Below, in pieces: positions 46,281 through 63,204 of a stretch of DNA of 64,000 nt. Numbering within the stretch: position 1 is the stretch's first letter; the number at the start of each line of letters is the position of its first letter. The translations under genes and the position numbers were made by a program. Source of the stretch: Selaginella tamariscina (taxonomy: Eukaryota; Streptophyta; Lycopodiopsida; Selaginellales; Selaginellaceae); assembly GCA_003024785.1 (NCBI GenBank), contig PUQB01000308.1:38501-102500 (forward strand). The letters are read 5' to 3'. The notes under the pieces are model-generated. The model had not been told where the DNA came from. It saw only the letters and a list, made by a program, of their open reading frames with translations, and made no database searches.

Positions 46281-48130
46281 ATGAACAAAAGAGAATGCAT
46301 TCAAGTAATACATTCCTGCAACAGTCTTTCAAAGGCGCTGGAGATAGACCAAGCTATAAGGCCATATCTGAAGCTCCCTGATGATCTCTTCGTATACAAT
46401 AAGCTGCTTGAAATGTACGCCAAGTGCGGGAGCGTGCACCACGCACGCAAGGTGTTTGATTCTATGCAGTACCGTAACTCGTTTACTTGGGACTGGCTGC
46501 TTCTGGCATGTACAAGAAACGGGCATCTGGAGGAAGCCGAGTGTGTGTATAAGACAATGCCTCGCCACAACTCTGCTGCCTGCACGGCTATGCTTTCTGC
46601 ATATGGACGGACTGGGCATATCACTCAAGCACGGATCATCTTCGACTCGGTTCTTTCTCCAGATATGCCCACTTGGAATGCCATGTTAGCTGCATATGCC
46701 CAGAACGATGACGCTGAATCTGCTAAGGAGCTCTTCCAGATGATGCCTGTAAGAGATGTAATCTCATGGACTACAGTGTTTACCGCAAATGCACTCTCTG
46801 GACAGATACACCAAGCTGAGGAAATCTTCAAAAGCATGCCTATACGCAACTTGGTTTCCTGGACTGCACTGGTTACTATGTATGCCCAAACCGATCGACT
46901 CCAACGAGCAAGGTCTGTGTTTGACTCCATGCCGCAGCGGGACTTGGTTTCCTGGAGTGCCATTCTTGCGGCATATGTGAAGAATGGGGAACTCGATCAG
47001 GCAGAGCACTTACTTGGAGAGATCCCGGAGTGGAACATGGTGTTGTTTACAGCCTTACTGAGTGGATACGCGCAACACGGGGAAACCGATAAGGCCAGGA
47101 AGGTGTTCGACGCGATGCCCCAGCAGAACTTGGTGTCATTGACTGCAATGCTGTGTGCATACTCCGAGAGCTGGAAGTTAAACGAGGCCAAGTCTACGTT
47201 CGACTCGATGCCTGAAGGGACCAGGTTTCATGGAATGCCATGCTATCCGCGTATGGACAAATGGGAGATATCTCAACAGCGAGATGTATTTTCGAGCAAA
47301 TGCCACAGCACAACTCTGTGTCGTGGAACACACTTCTCTCAGCTTATGCCCATTCTGGGCATCTGGAGGCAGCACAGGAACTCTTTGAAGCCATGCCGGA
47401 TCAGAACATCCTTGCTAGGATCTCCATGATCGTAGTTTACGCTCATAGCTCTCACCTCGATCTTGCCAAGCGGATGTTCGACGAGATGCCTAACTGGGAG
47501 CTTGTGTCTTGTAATACGATACTTGCCGCTTACGGACACAACAGGCAGGTGGGAAACACTGAGAGAGTCTTCGACCAAATGCCAGTGAAAGACCTCGTAT
47601 CCTGGAATGCAATGCTTACAGCGTATGCACAGAACGGGCATCTCGATCTTGCTGGGCATATGTTCTGGCGCATGCCTGAGAGAAATATAGTGTCATGGAA
47701 TGCCATGCTAGCTGCATACTCATACAACGGTCGTGCAAGTGAAACTCTGGAGCTTTTCATCGTAGGACTTGTCAATACCTTCGACACGCCGGACAGAACT
47801 TCTTTCATATCGGTTCTCATCGCCTGCAACCACTTAGGCAAGATGCACCTTGGAAGGAGTTATTTTCTTTCTATAACCACGGACTACGAGATCAAGCACT
47901 CGAAACAACATTACAAATGTATGATCGACTTACTAGGTCGAGCCGGGTTCCTGAGAGACGCTGAAGAGCTTGTAAAGAGTATGCCTTATGTACCAGATGC
48001 TTTGGAATGGAGGAGCTTGCTTGGAGCTTCCAGAAGTCACAATGATATTCAGTATGGAGCTAGGCTGCCGAAGGTGTTATTAGTTTGGCACCTCAAGAAG
48101 GAGCTGGCTATGTACTTCTTGCCAGTTTGA
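46281..48130 (+). CDS. Intronless S-repeat PPR protein with E-like end, one frameshift
   Basis: Fifteen 31-residue S-type repeats can be counted, e.g. LVSWTALVTMYAQTDRLQRA, LVSWNAMLTAYAQNGHLDLA and IVSWNAMLAAYSYNGRA. They are followed by E-motif-like text HYKCMIDLLGRAGFLRDAEE and DALEWRSLLGASRSHND; there is no DYW domain. Such PPRs bind organelle transcripts, and PLS-class members act in C-to-U editing; uninterrupted S-S-S arrays are typical of lycophyte genes. The frame changes once, at GAAGGGACC near 47216-47219. The total of 1850 nt is one short of 617 codons, and the repeat phase is kept on both sides. Starts 36 bp from a divergent PPR gene. Without an organelle-targeting prediction the compartment is inference. 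Confidence 0.85.
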
Positions 48131-48154
48131 TCAACTATTAATGTGTTAGTGTGT

Positions 48155-48185
<31 letters not shown>

Positions 48186-48542
48186 ATATAATATATATAT
48201 ATATAGTCCATACTTAAGCGTACATAAGCACATACCTAATACACACGCACGAATGATATGTATCTCCAAGCAAATGCTGGCCGCTAGATGAAATTCCTTC
48301 TATCTCCACCGTCACTAGTCAGATGATCTTATCTACACTTTATTTCTTCATCTCTACTCATCATTTTATAAAGAGATCATCATTATGAAGCGGTGCTGTA
48401 ATCATCTTACTTAACACTTAAGTAAATAAATCAAAAACTAATAAGTTTAATCGTACGAATCAGTCCGTGATAACCGCCCACTAGTGCATCGTTGAACGGT
48501 CGAGATCTTGATTATCAAACGGTGCAGACAAAATCTTGACAG
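48131..48542. other. Intergenic between PPR and dirigent genes
   Basis: (CT)n at about 48161-48184 and (TA)n follow the PPR stop. The rest is ordinary non-coding sequence and presumably includes the dirigent promoter. Confidence 0.6.
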
Positions 48543-48550
48543 TATAAATA
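48543..48550 (+). promoter_or_regulatory. Probable TATA box of the dirigent gene
   Basis: TATAAATA 58 bp before the annotated ATG, a normal distance for a plant promoter with a short 5' UTR. Confidence 0.6.
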
Positions 48551-48607
48551 TCGATCCGCGCATTGGAACTAGGCAAGCAATTGATTTACATTTTCTGTGA
48601 CAATTAT

Positions 48608-49177
48608 ATGATGAATTACAAGGTAATTACACTGGTGTGCTGCTTAATTCACGTCGGACAGGGTCTCATGATGGCCATGGAACAAACAACAATGGAGTTT
48701 TACATACACGATCAGGTGAATCTTACTAATCCAGACAAATCGAGCACAGTTGTCTCTGCAGGTCCGAACAATGATGTAAGCGACTTCAAGACGTTTGGTT
48801 ACCTGATGGTCATTGATGATATGATAACAACCGGACCAGATCCGAAATCTAAGCTCCTGGGGAGATTACAAGGAATGTACTTGTCTGATCAGAAGGGAAC
48901 ATCTGCTCCTAATTTTCATCTGCTGAAGAGCTTGACTGCAGTTTTCGCAAATGGTACCATAAGTCTGCACGGGCAGGAGCCAGTGGCTGACAGTGTGAGA
49001 GCGATTTCAGTTATCGGTGGGACTGGCGCGTTTAAGTATGTAACTGGCTATATGGAGCTGAGAACGCAATCTGTCACTCCTCCTCTTGCATCAATTCTTA
49101 AGGCCAAGGTCTTCCTGGTTCGTCCGAAACTGCAGGATTTGATTGCAGATGAAGATGAACATCTTTCCACTGTTTAG
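48608..49177 (+). CDS. Dirigent family protein, single exon, intact
   Basis: A 189-residue secreted protein. Dirigent proteins steer stereoselective coupling of phenoxy radicals in lignan/lignin-type metabolism, usually in the apoplast, or act as related cyclases. Signal peptide MMNYKVITLVCCLIHVGQG; then EFYIHDQ, a NLT glycosylation sequon, FGYLMVIDDMITTGPDPKSK, LLGRLQGMYLSD and the family hallmark SVIGGTGAFKYVTGYMEL. Length and motif order are those of the family. ATG 48608 (or the adjacent ATG 48611) is chosen because it directly begins the signal peptide; the frame upstream has no ATG. A polyadenylation-type AATAAA follows at 49201. No introns, as is usual for the family. No breaks seen. 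The substrate cannot be told. Confidence 0.92.
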   Translation: MMNYKVITLVCCLIHVGQGLMMAMEQTTMEFYIHDQVNLTNPDKSSTVVSAGPNNDVSDFKTFGYLMVIDDMITTGPDPKSKLLGRLQGMYLSDQKGTSAPNFHLLKSLTAVFANGTISLHGQEPVADSVRAISVIGGTGAFKYVTGYMELRTQSVTPPLASILKAKVFLVRPKLQDLIADEDEHLSTV

Positions 49178-49200
49178 TATTTTGTTTGTGTGATGTTAAG

Positions 49201-49206
49201 AATAAA
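49201..49206 (+). terminator. Polyadenylation signal of the dirigent gene
   Basis: AATAAA 24 bp after the stop codon, followed by a T/G-rich stretch. Confidence 0.55.
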
Positions 49207-49419
49207 CAATTTCCATGTGTGTTGTAATATATATGTTTCAAGTATTATTGCAGAATTAATGCGGCTCTTATGATATTTACAATTACTGTACTTTGTTCTG
49301 TTGTAGTTATTGTACTGTATCATATTCATAGTTACTGATATAGTTCTCAAAAGATTTCCATTTGGAAAAATATATTTAATATACACAAGCAAATATCGTT
49401 GCAGCACAGAAACCATTTA

Positions 49420-52400
49420 TTCACCTTGTTTGTGAGCCACAATGTCAGCATGCATACACACGTGTGTGTGTGCACAAGTGCACATGCGTGTGTGTTATAG
49501 TAAGACATTTTAAACTTCAATATGATATATAATTCTTATTATTGTTTCTCTCAAGAGTCAAAAGTGCAACTTCATGTAAAATTTCATAACTAATATGAGA
49601 GAAATTTTTGTGATCATAAAGGTTCTACTTCTTCAAATATAAACATTAATTACGATAAACTTTTACTCAATTTACATTTAGTACGATGTTGTATACAACA
49701 CCTGTGGATTTATACGAGTCATTTTTGACGTACATTAAGTTATATAATAATAATTAAAATAATGGGAAATAAAATTTAAGGCCATAAAACCATGGATTTA
49801 AATTTACAAACGTTAGATCATTACATGCATATGTAGATTAATCATATGGCAATGTTTATTGCTTTTGATAAAAGGAGTTTGATCGTCAAAATGATCTAAT
49901 AATGACTAATTTTCGTATTGTTTCGCATTTAAATGGAGAACTTAAGTTTTGATATATCTATACGAATGGCTTACTTTCTAGAGGGGGACTATAATCTTCA
50001 AAACAAATGATTTTTTCAGTATGAAACTTTATTTAAGACATTCTAATTATAAAATAATTATATGATATATTAATCATTCTTATTGAATAGTTAAGCCTTA
50101 AAGTTTAAATATCCTTAATTAAGGTAAATTTTATATTTTAGTCATAAAATAATTTAAATATAATAATAGTAATAAAGGATATTATGTATTACGAAAGACA
50201 TTGCTCACCAGCACTATAATAAAAACTTTATATAGAGAGAGATACAGAATAACAATCTAATGTATATAGAAGACAGTGATTAAATCGGTAGTCGAAAATG
50301 CTATTGAAATATTTAATTATTAATTTAATTATTAATTTATTAATTATTAATTTAATTTAATTATTAATCCGTAACATTTTCTTATTACGGCTTATATCAC
50401 TGGATATAGATATATAGATATAGAATAATAATTTAAAGGTTAAAATATATTACTCTTGTTATAATTTTCTCTCATTATTTAAATATCTTAATTTTTTTGA
50501 AAATATAAAGCAAATAATCTTGTAATTCTTATTGTTTTGTATAAGAAAGTTTTTTATGAAAATATAAAGTAAATAATCTTGTATTCTTTATTATTCATTT
50601 GTATAAATTAAATATCTTAAAACAACATATTATAATAATATTTTATATTTAATATAATAGAACTATATGGTTAAATATATAAGGTTAGATTTTTTAAGTT
50701 TAATTCTATAAAATTTAATAAAATATTGTTTAAGACATAGGGTTTTGATCTATATGCATGTGAATGTTTTTATTAAAGTTGTTTCCAAAAGTTAAAACTA
50801 ATGTTTCATTATTTTAAATTTAAAATAAATATATTAAACATGTTTATAATATCTTCAAATATATAATGTGTATATTAAATTGGAACTAGATTCCGATATT
50901 TGAAACTTTAATATAAATATGTTTTAATGTTATATATAAATAAATGCATAAAGTTTATTAAAAGATAATAATCATATGAGATCTCATTATAAAATATTAA
51001 TAATATTTAATATTAATGAATAATGTATAAATACAATCTCTATAAATATAAATTAAATTAAATTTTCAATAAGCTTATATTTAATTATAAATATGGTTTA
51101 TGAAATTCTAATAATAATAATAGTATTTATTATAAAATATAGTTTAAGAATATATTATTATTGGATATCATAAGTTTTATTTTAATTTTAACTTTCATTT
51201 AAAAATATTTAATTGTATAAAAATAAATATTATATGATTAAGACGACATGTTTAAATACTAATAATATATATTTGAAATATATCTTAATTGGATGGGTTC
51301 TACTTAATTTATGTGTGTAGATATTTATAAATTATGTGCTTTTTTTAGATGAAATTCTAAATAAAGGATTTTATTTACAATTTTAAAACCTTAATATACC
51401 AACACATATTCTAGTTATTTCAATTCTTAATATATACATACATACGTTTATTTGATTATATATATATGTGTGTGTATAATATCTTTAAACATGTGTAATT
51501 AAATGAAACTAAGTTATAATTTATTGTTTTAAGATTTAGTACGAATGTACACATGTCTATGTCTTAAATATATTATGATAGATAATAATCAATACTAATT
51601 TTAAGTTTAAGATATAAATATAAAAAAATATTTATAAAACATAATGTAAACTATTTGGCAAACATTTTATTGAGCTTGTTATTTGATTTTATATTAATTC
51701 TTAAAATTTTGTTTTTATTAGTAAATGTAGTGTATGTATATATAAATAATATTAATTTCATTTAAAGCTTAAACACCACAAGTCACACAAATGAAAAAAG
51801 TGTTATACATGTACCACTACATCAATTTTTAAGTTATGTATATATATAGTCTATTTCTACATCTATAATTTACATTATAAAAATAATTATTATTCATTTC
51901 TTAACTAATTTATACTTTATTAACATAGTTTATAAAACATACTTGTAAGAATTATATACAAATACAATACATACACTTTACATGCATATATTTATTATTT
52001 AATAAGTTAAGTTTAATGTTAATTCTTATATACATATTATATTATCTACATCTCTCTCTATGTATCTATATCTAATAATAAACAATGTATATATTATATT
52101 ATATTATATTCATATCTATATGTAAACTTTTATAGTGAGGGTATATTGTTAATTTTTTTACATTCTTAATATGAAATGTATATCTATATGAAAATATATG
52201 TAATGCAATAAAAATTATACTGATAAGATGTTTTAATTTATTCTTAAATATTTAAAAAAAATTGTGTTTTTCTTAATTGTTTTTACTCATACTTCTTAAT
52301 GAAATTAATACTTAAAAAAAATAAATACACAATTATGCAACATATATAACAATTGTGTGTCATATGATGAGATTTATTATTACACAAATAGTTTTACTTA

Positions 52401-54622
52401 TTTAAAAGAAAGTCAAATATTCTTTTTGTTTTTTGAAAAATATATGTGTATATTGAGGTTTATATCTTATTTATATTATGAATAAGTTTAGAAAATTATG
52501 CCAATGAATTTTTCTTTATTCAAATATAAAACATGTCCTTAAAATACAAAGATTGAGTTTTTAAAGAATTTTTTTATTTAATTTATATTTATTATTTTAT
52601 TTTAATATTAATTTATCTCATTAGTGTATTTACATAGATTTTGAGCATTTTAATATGAGACATTTAGATATTAACCCTATATCATTTTAAAAAAAAGACA
52701 TTTAACAATATATTTATTTATTATGATTATGAGTGAGACTTTGAGTTGAAAATGCTCAAAATGTATTTTATACGATAATATATTATTATTAATAAAGACA
52801 ATAGACAACCATTTTAATAATTTTTAAATGTCCCCAAAAACATAAAGAACAACAAAACTTAAATTTTAAGTAATTATATCATTAGAAAAATAAACATTTT
52901 CAAAATTATTTTTTAAAAAGATTTCAAATTTAAGTAGTAAATTATAAAATTAAAACTAAATATATTTTTTGTAAATTTTTAATTTAAAACAGCAAAAACT
53001 TGAATTTTAAAGGATCATGTAATTCAGAACAAAATAGAATTGCATGAGTAATTTAGCAAAATAGATTAAAATAAATAGTTTAGAGTGGTTAATTTATTTT
53101 TTGCCACTTTCAAAATGTATAATATGTAATAATTATTAAATATACGACATAGAACAAACATCTTAAAGAGGTAAAAGAAACTCATATATAAATGGACTGC
53201 ATTATTTATAATATTTAGTTATTAAGAGTATAAGTAATATTAAATTATTTCAATTATGTATTTTATTCCCCTTTGAGACACTTAAGTTATAAGAGAATAA
53301 ATTAAAAAATATATTTTTTCAAAAATATAATCCAAATACCTCAATAGCAGTTTTTACATTTTATTATAAAAACTCAAAATTTTAAAAATTTTAATTTTAA
53401 AATCTTTTTTTATGTTTTTTCATAATTTATAAGTTAAATTAGATCGCTTGTTTTGTTAATTGTTTCTTATAAATTGATTGGAAAATATTTAATTATTATA
53501 TGTTTATTTTATACTTTTTTATTGATATGTGAAAATGCTTTGTTTTTCTTAAAAGATTAATAAGGATCTTGAGTACATATCTATATGCATAAGTATTTAT
53601 TATTTATATATATTTTTAATTTTATATTTATTTGTAGGTACTAATTATTATCATATATATTTTATTTATATTTATGTGTAGGTACGTAGAGGAGAAGAGA
53701 TGCTTACGGATGCACATATATTGAATTAATAGGGCATGTATTTACTTATTATTACTTTGTGTGTTTTATGTTTTTAAAAATTATATAATTAAGAGATTCA
53801 TCATGAAATGAGTTAGATAAAAAAATTGGAATTAAGTATTAATTTAGGTTAAAGTATGTTTATGAATTTAATCAATAATGATAAACTTCTCTGAATTATT
53901 TGAATCTAATAGAAACTTCAATTAAGTTAAAATTCTAATTTTTATCAAATTCCTGAAAAATTCAAATATAAAATGGTGAATTATTACTTGCACAAAGAGA
54001 ATATACCAGGACATAGGTGTGAGAATATACCGGTAATTAACTTAAAACTGACTCATTTCTTATGATATAATGTAGTTGTAAACCTGCATTTAAGAAAATA
54101 AAAAACGCAATAATTTAATTAATAGTATATACGTGATATATCTGCTGTGTGTTTGTACTAATACATACAGTTTTAAGGTATATACATGTATGTACATGCC
54201 ACCGCATGGATATATGTATGTCGATGTATGTATGTGTATATTAAGCTAAACTCGCAAAGTTTAGTACATCCTGTAGCTCTGGATGTGTGCGTGTGTGAGA
54301 GAGAGACTATATGATATATGTTATATATCCATATACACACATACAGATACAGATACATATACATACATACATACATAAGTGTATGCAAACACATTCATGC
54401 CTAGATGAAATTGTATATAACCTAATAGGAGAAAATATATAGCATGTATGCATGCACATATATACTGTAACATACTTATACATATATATATATGCACATA
54501 CATATGTATATATATACCATATATACCATATACATGAATATGTGTTTATGATATACAAATCGTGTATGTATATAGAACACAAGTATCATAAGGAGAACCA
54601 TAAGATCAGAAGCGTGTGTGTG

Positions 54623-54671
<49 letters not shown>

Positions 54672-57600
54672 GTATATTTATGATAGATGGTACGTGTATA
54701 TGTATATATTATATACAATGAACTTAATGTACAACAACGAAGACGCGTGTGTGTGTGTGTGTGAATGCGTATACATGCTAGAGATTATATTGTTACTTGC
54801 TATTGTCATAAGTTTGATTTGAGTGCGTGCGTGTGAGAGTCGTGTCTTTGCACAATACGAGATAACATCCTATATAAGATGATAAGAATATTCATATACA
54901 CATTCGCATATAGTTTATAACACACACACACACATGTGTGTGTGTGTGTGTGTGTGAACACATACATAATACATATGCAGGCCTTCAACAGTATATCTGA
55001 TATTAATGTTAGTTAAATGTAATTGTGCCCAATCTCCACGTGGCCTGTCACGTTGTCATGAAATATGCGGTATATTTCAGTTGTCCAATTTTGTCGGTCT
55101 GCCACGTACGCGGTCAGATCGGACGGTGCATGTAAATTCTCGCGTACGTCTAGAGGGAAGAATTTGAGGAGACCGTATATTGCATGTGTGGTTTTCTGTA
55201 TACATGTGTATGTTTTATATTTTCATGTGTACCCATGTGAGCATGTGCGTGTGTGTGTCTCTACACACACACACAACACGTGCACACACATACACACGTT
55301 TATATATATTACAGGTGACAATAATTACGGCATCAACAAATGAGCTACTGTAGTTATCTGAGGCTTCAAAGAAAGGTCCCTATACATTTGCGAATATTCG
55401 TACTTATGTAGAGGTAACTAATAATAATTAAAAATAATTATATATTAAGTTTTCAATATTAACTATTAACTTTTATATATTAAAAATTATCATATATTAA
55501 CTTTTCAATAATTACAAATATAGAATTATTAATTAATTCTAGTTGTTCTTCATATGGAAAAATAAAAATGAAAAAAAAATTTAGAAAAAATAATTTATCT
55601 GTGTAACTAATATTAAAGAGTATTTTTAAGAACAAATTACATAAATGATAAATACTAAATAAATTAAAATAAATTGGTTAAATATAAAATAATTGTATTG
55701 TATATAAGTCATGTTAATCATATTATAAAGGAATAATAAAAATAAAAGAAATGCTTAGTCAAATGCATGCGTTATAATAATTTTGTATTTTAATACATTA
55801 TTAAAAATGTTTAATATAAACATAAATTTATTGTGTTTTATACTCTTGATAAAAGTGTTTAATTAATTAAACTTTAATAATTTGTAAATAAATTCAAAAG
55901 TATTTTATTATTATATTACATCATTTGGCAAGTTTAAGTATTTAAATATTACTTTATTATAGTATATGAATTATATTCTTAAAAATGTTTAGCTTTTTTA
56001 TTTTATGGATTTCTTTTTTAATGATAACTTTGAAAATGCTTAATTTTCTTAAATTGTTTTGTCTTTTATATTATTTTACACAATGAAATATATGTAAATA
56101 CTCAAATGTAATAATAATTTAATGTTAATATTTTAATAAAATAACATTCAATGCCTCATTTTATATCTTATTAAGACATTTAAATATTACTTTATATTTC
56201 TATTGAATTTTTTAAAATATTTAGATGTTTTATTTCATGAAATTTTTACTTAAATTTAAGAAGATTTTTAAAAATGTTTAAAAATTTTACTTAAATTTTA
56301 AATTTTATAATTGATAATAATGAAATGTCTTTATTATATTCTATTGGTAAATTTCATTATTACTAGATTTATAAGAAAAAAATAATATTTGGATGTTACT
56401 CCATTAAAAAAATTTAAAATGCTTTTTATTTAATTATTATTTTATTAAGGTATGTAATAATATTTAAATGTTTTATTAATTTAAATTCGTTACAGATCTT
56501 CCTTATTTCCGAATTGAAATTAAAAAAATTTCCTTAAAATTTATGAAATTTATTTAATGTTATTTTTATTTTATTTAAATAATTCTTTAAAACTTTATTT
56601 TCTTAACTTTTTGTAAATAATTTTTTCAATACATAAGGCTTTTATAAATAAACAATAAAGTGTTTAAAAAACTTTAAAACACTACTCATTAAACACTTCA
56701 AAAATAATTTAGTACAAAAACACCACCTAATTTATAATAATTATTTTTTCTTCACATTTTAAATTCTTTTAATCCTTTTTAATTTGTTTTTTTGTTTTAA
56801 TTTTTTTACTTTTATATTGTGCTTTTATTTTTATCTTATAATAAATAGGGTTTTATTTTTTATAAATACATTATAAAAGGAACTATATGATCGAACAATA
56901 TTTTATTTTAGGTATTTGTTAATTAATTTTTTTTCTTAATTCATTCATTTTGAAGTGTTTTTAAAAATTATTCTTAAATGTTATTCTTTTTATCTTATTA
57001 TAAATAAATTTTAAAATCTAAAATTTAGAATGTTTGAATTTTTTAGATTAAATATACATATTATATATGTTAGGGTGGTTTTGTATTTAAATTTAGAGTT
57101 TCATTTAATATATTATTTAGTAAAATATATAATTTGGTCTTGTTTACTAAAAGTATTTTCATTAACTTCAAAATTATTTAAATTTATTCTTTTATGAATA
57201 AGTAATAATTAAGATCCTTCGTGACAATAACTTTTTTTTTAAAATTTATTTTCTTGTACTAATATTATTTTTTAATTTGTTTTTGTTTTTAATTTTTTTA
57301 CTTACCTATCACTGTTCTTTTATTTTTTTTTGCATTATTTTATTATAAATGGATTATAAAAAGTAAATTTTTATTCTTTTGTTGTTATTACAAAGAATTT
57401 ATAAAAGAATTATAATTGAACAATATTTTATATTTTAAATATTTACTAGTTTTGTATTATCATATTAAAAGTAAAAGTTCTTTTTTAGTTAAATTGCATT
57501 AAATTTTAGTAATTAAACTACTTTATTTTCTAGTTGATTCTTTTTAATTTATTATAAATGGATTCTAAAATGCATAATTTAAATAAAACTTAATTTCATT

Positions 57601-58270
57601 TAAATAAAACAAAGTATTTTTTATTAAGTAATGAATAATTTCAAATAGACTTGTTTAATAAGTTTCTATGTTACATTCTTTTTAATGAATAATAATTTTT
57701 AAATATGCAATCCCAAACTCATTTAATTAAATAAAGGTTATTATATTCTTCAATATAGTAATAACATTTGAATATCAAAGCCTACATTTATTTAAATAAA
57801 CCAAAGGTTTTTATTAAATAATGAATAATTTAAAATATATGGTGTTTGTTTTTATATAGATTGCAACGTAATAATATAAATACAAAATTTAGGGTTTTAT
57901 GGTTTAGAATAATGTAATATAAGATTTACAATAAACTATTTTATTATTTTATTTAAGGTTCTTATGACATTCTTATTAATTAATTAAGAAAAAATAATAT
58001 ACTTATTTAAATATCTGTTTGATTATATTTATTTCATATTTAACCTTTATTCAATGTAATATTTAAATCTAAATCTTTTTAACCTTTTTAATTACAAAAA
58101 TAAATTTGCCCCATTATATAACATCTTACACATGATATATTAAATTTAAAATAAGCAAAGGCTTTTACCAATATATAACACAATATTAAAATGTAATAAA
58201 TTGAAAGATAATACTAAACATTAACATCAAGAATTGTTAAGTTGAATATTAATCATGAATACATGTAAAA
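49420..58270. other. Gene-free AT-rich desert with microsatellites
   Basis: About 8.8 kb with no supportable gene. The sequence is dominated by A/T homopolymers and TTTAATT-type low complexity. Islands of simple repeats with slightly higher GC occur at about 49458-49492 (GT), 54180-54720 (ATAC, GT, GA) and 54900-55310 (AC/GT). A short unique-looking GC-richer stretch at about 55025-55170 yields no convincing protein. Confidence 0.75.
54612..54668. repeat. Compound (GT)n(GA)n microsatellite
   Basis: Uninterrupted (GT) run followed directly by a (AG) run, the same order as at 764-828, 58297-58350 and 59575-59684. Confidence 0.95.
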
Positions 58271-58296
58271 GCATATCTCAATCCACTCCAAAAAGG

Positions 58297-58350
58297 GGTG
58301 TGTGCGTGCGTGTGCGTGTGTGAGAGAGAGAGAGAGAGAGACAGAGAGCC
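58297..58350. repeat. Compound (GT/GC)n(GA)n microsatellite
   Basis: GTGTGCGTGCGTGTGCGTGTG followed by (AG)n, downstream of the katanin stop codon. Confidence 0.9.
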
Positions 58351-58539
58351 CACATATAACTCTGATAATTTAACATATGTAGCAAACTGTTCTTAAAACG
58401 TGTATTAATGTCCCGATAGTCAGGTTCTGATTGTCTAAGTTACACACACACACACACACACAAGGATAACACAAACATCAAAGGTCAAGTTAATTAATAC
58501 GTAATTACAAAGACGTACCTTGTTAAAATACAACCTTAA

Positions 58540-62152
<3,613 letters not shown>

Positions 62153-62206
62153 CGTTGTTCCTCGCACATTCTAGGGTTCCTCGCAAAACAGGGTTTGTGA
62201 CCCTCA

Positions 62207-62215
62207 TTAGGGTTT
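62207..62215 (-). promoter_or_regulatory. Telo-box upstream of katanin
   Basis: TTAGGGTTT (AAACCCTAA on the gene strand) about 55 bp before the ATG, with related TAGGGTT at about 62173. Same motif as in the PPR pair's start region. Confidence 0.5.
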
Positions 62216-62219
62216 CTGG

Positions 62220-62540
62220 AGGTACCGCCTACGTGGCCAACCTGCCGTTCAATTCAAACTTTAATTTTCCCTCCCAAAAACAGCTTTGAATATTCACCAA
62301 GCATATTCTTAAATACATAACTGGTTCTATTATTTCATTTAGTTTTTATTTTTATTTACATATTTATAAATACTTTACTTTGCTCTCCATATATTTTATT
62401 GATATAAATTAAATTTATTTAAATTTTATAATAGATCTCACTATGTATATACAATTTTATATTTATATATATTAGATATACTAAAACAGTGTAACTTAAT
62501 AAATTTATAAAACATAATATATATATGTAATACACACATT
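62220..62540. other. Intergenic between katanin 5' end and lectin 3' end
   Basis: AT-rich; katanin promoter side at 62220-62280, then low-complexity AT sequence. No gene. Confidence 0.6.
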
Positions 62541-63204
62541 CTACACAGTGTAGTTAAACGTTTCAAGGACAAATCCCAGCCCTCGCATGTAGTCGGAGAA
62601 GAAACCGTAGATGGACACGATCTCACTGCCGTCCGCCGTCTGAAAACCCGTCTGTCCTGTCGTCTCATGCCCACCATACGGCCCGTATGTAAGCATCTTA
62701 CCCGTTATATTGTTGTAGGTAACGAGGGAAAGCTCCGTCACTGTCACTCCTTGCTGTGCCTCACTACTATACGGTCCGTATTTCCCTTGGCATACACAAA
62801 ACGCTCATACGGATACGCCACATGAATCTGCAATAAGCATATTTCTCTCTCTCTCTCTCACGCACGCACGCACGCACGCACGCACCTCGGCGAATTGTGT
62901 TTTCGTCCCATGAAAGGGCATCCAAACAAGCCTGTTGTTATTTGCATTAAGGTACTGTGCTTGTATGCCATCTATAACCCAGCCAGAATACACCCTGACT
63001 GCAGTTAGAGCTGTGAATGAACCTCCATCCTTAAATGAGGTGCCTGTGTTTGTCCCATAGAGTGGAGACGCCGAGCGTGCGTGTGTATACACCTTCAAAC
63101 ACATCCAAAGTAAGTATATGTGTGTTCATACACACACGTATATACATATTTAACATTACCACTAGTATTGCGAGGAAGATAGATGTAAGTAGTCCTGTAG
63201 CCAT
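62541..63204 (-). CDS. Secreted jacalin-type lectin, 3 exons, one frameshift
   Basis: Mannose/galactose-binding beta-prism lectin family. Exon 1 63160-63204 (15 codons: start of a signal peptide, MATGLLTSIFLAILV), exon 2 62886-63092 (ASPLYGTNTGTSFKDGG, TAVRVYSGWVIDGIQAQYLN), exon 3 62541-62827 (ending ELSLVTYNNITGKMLTYGPY, then SIYGFFSDYMRGLGFVLETF). GPYG blocks, the IDGIQ strand and the C-terminal GFxSDYMRGLGF correspond to the jacalin repeat. Exon 3 has 287 nt; one base is missing near 62781-62788 (GGGAAA on the gene strand), where the frame changes to one reading YGPYSSEAQQGVTVTEL. Adding it gives 180 codons. Whether the gene is broken or this is a consensus error is open. Single-domain lectins of this size are common. 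Confidence 0.75.

Noticed and set aside
46301-47841. Multiple minus-strand ORFs under the S-type PPR gene
   Set aside because: Antisense frames of a regular 93-nt repeat stay open by codon bias; they carry no PPR pattern of their own.
48563-48607. N-terminal extension of the dirigent ORF
   Set aside because: The extended frame begins with TTG and lies right after the TATA box; ATG 48608 directly starts a signal peptide.
54173-54721. Several Tyr/Ile/Cys-rich ORFs in both strands
   Set aside because: Translations of ATAC, GT and GA microsatellites.
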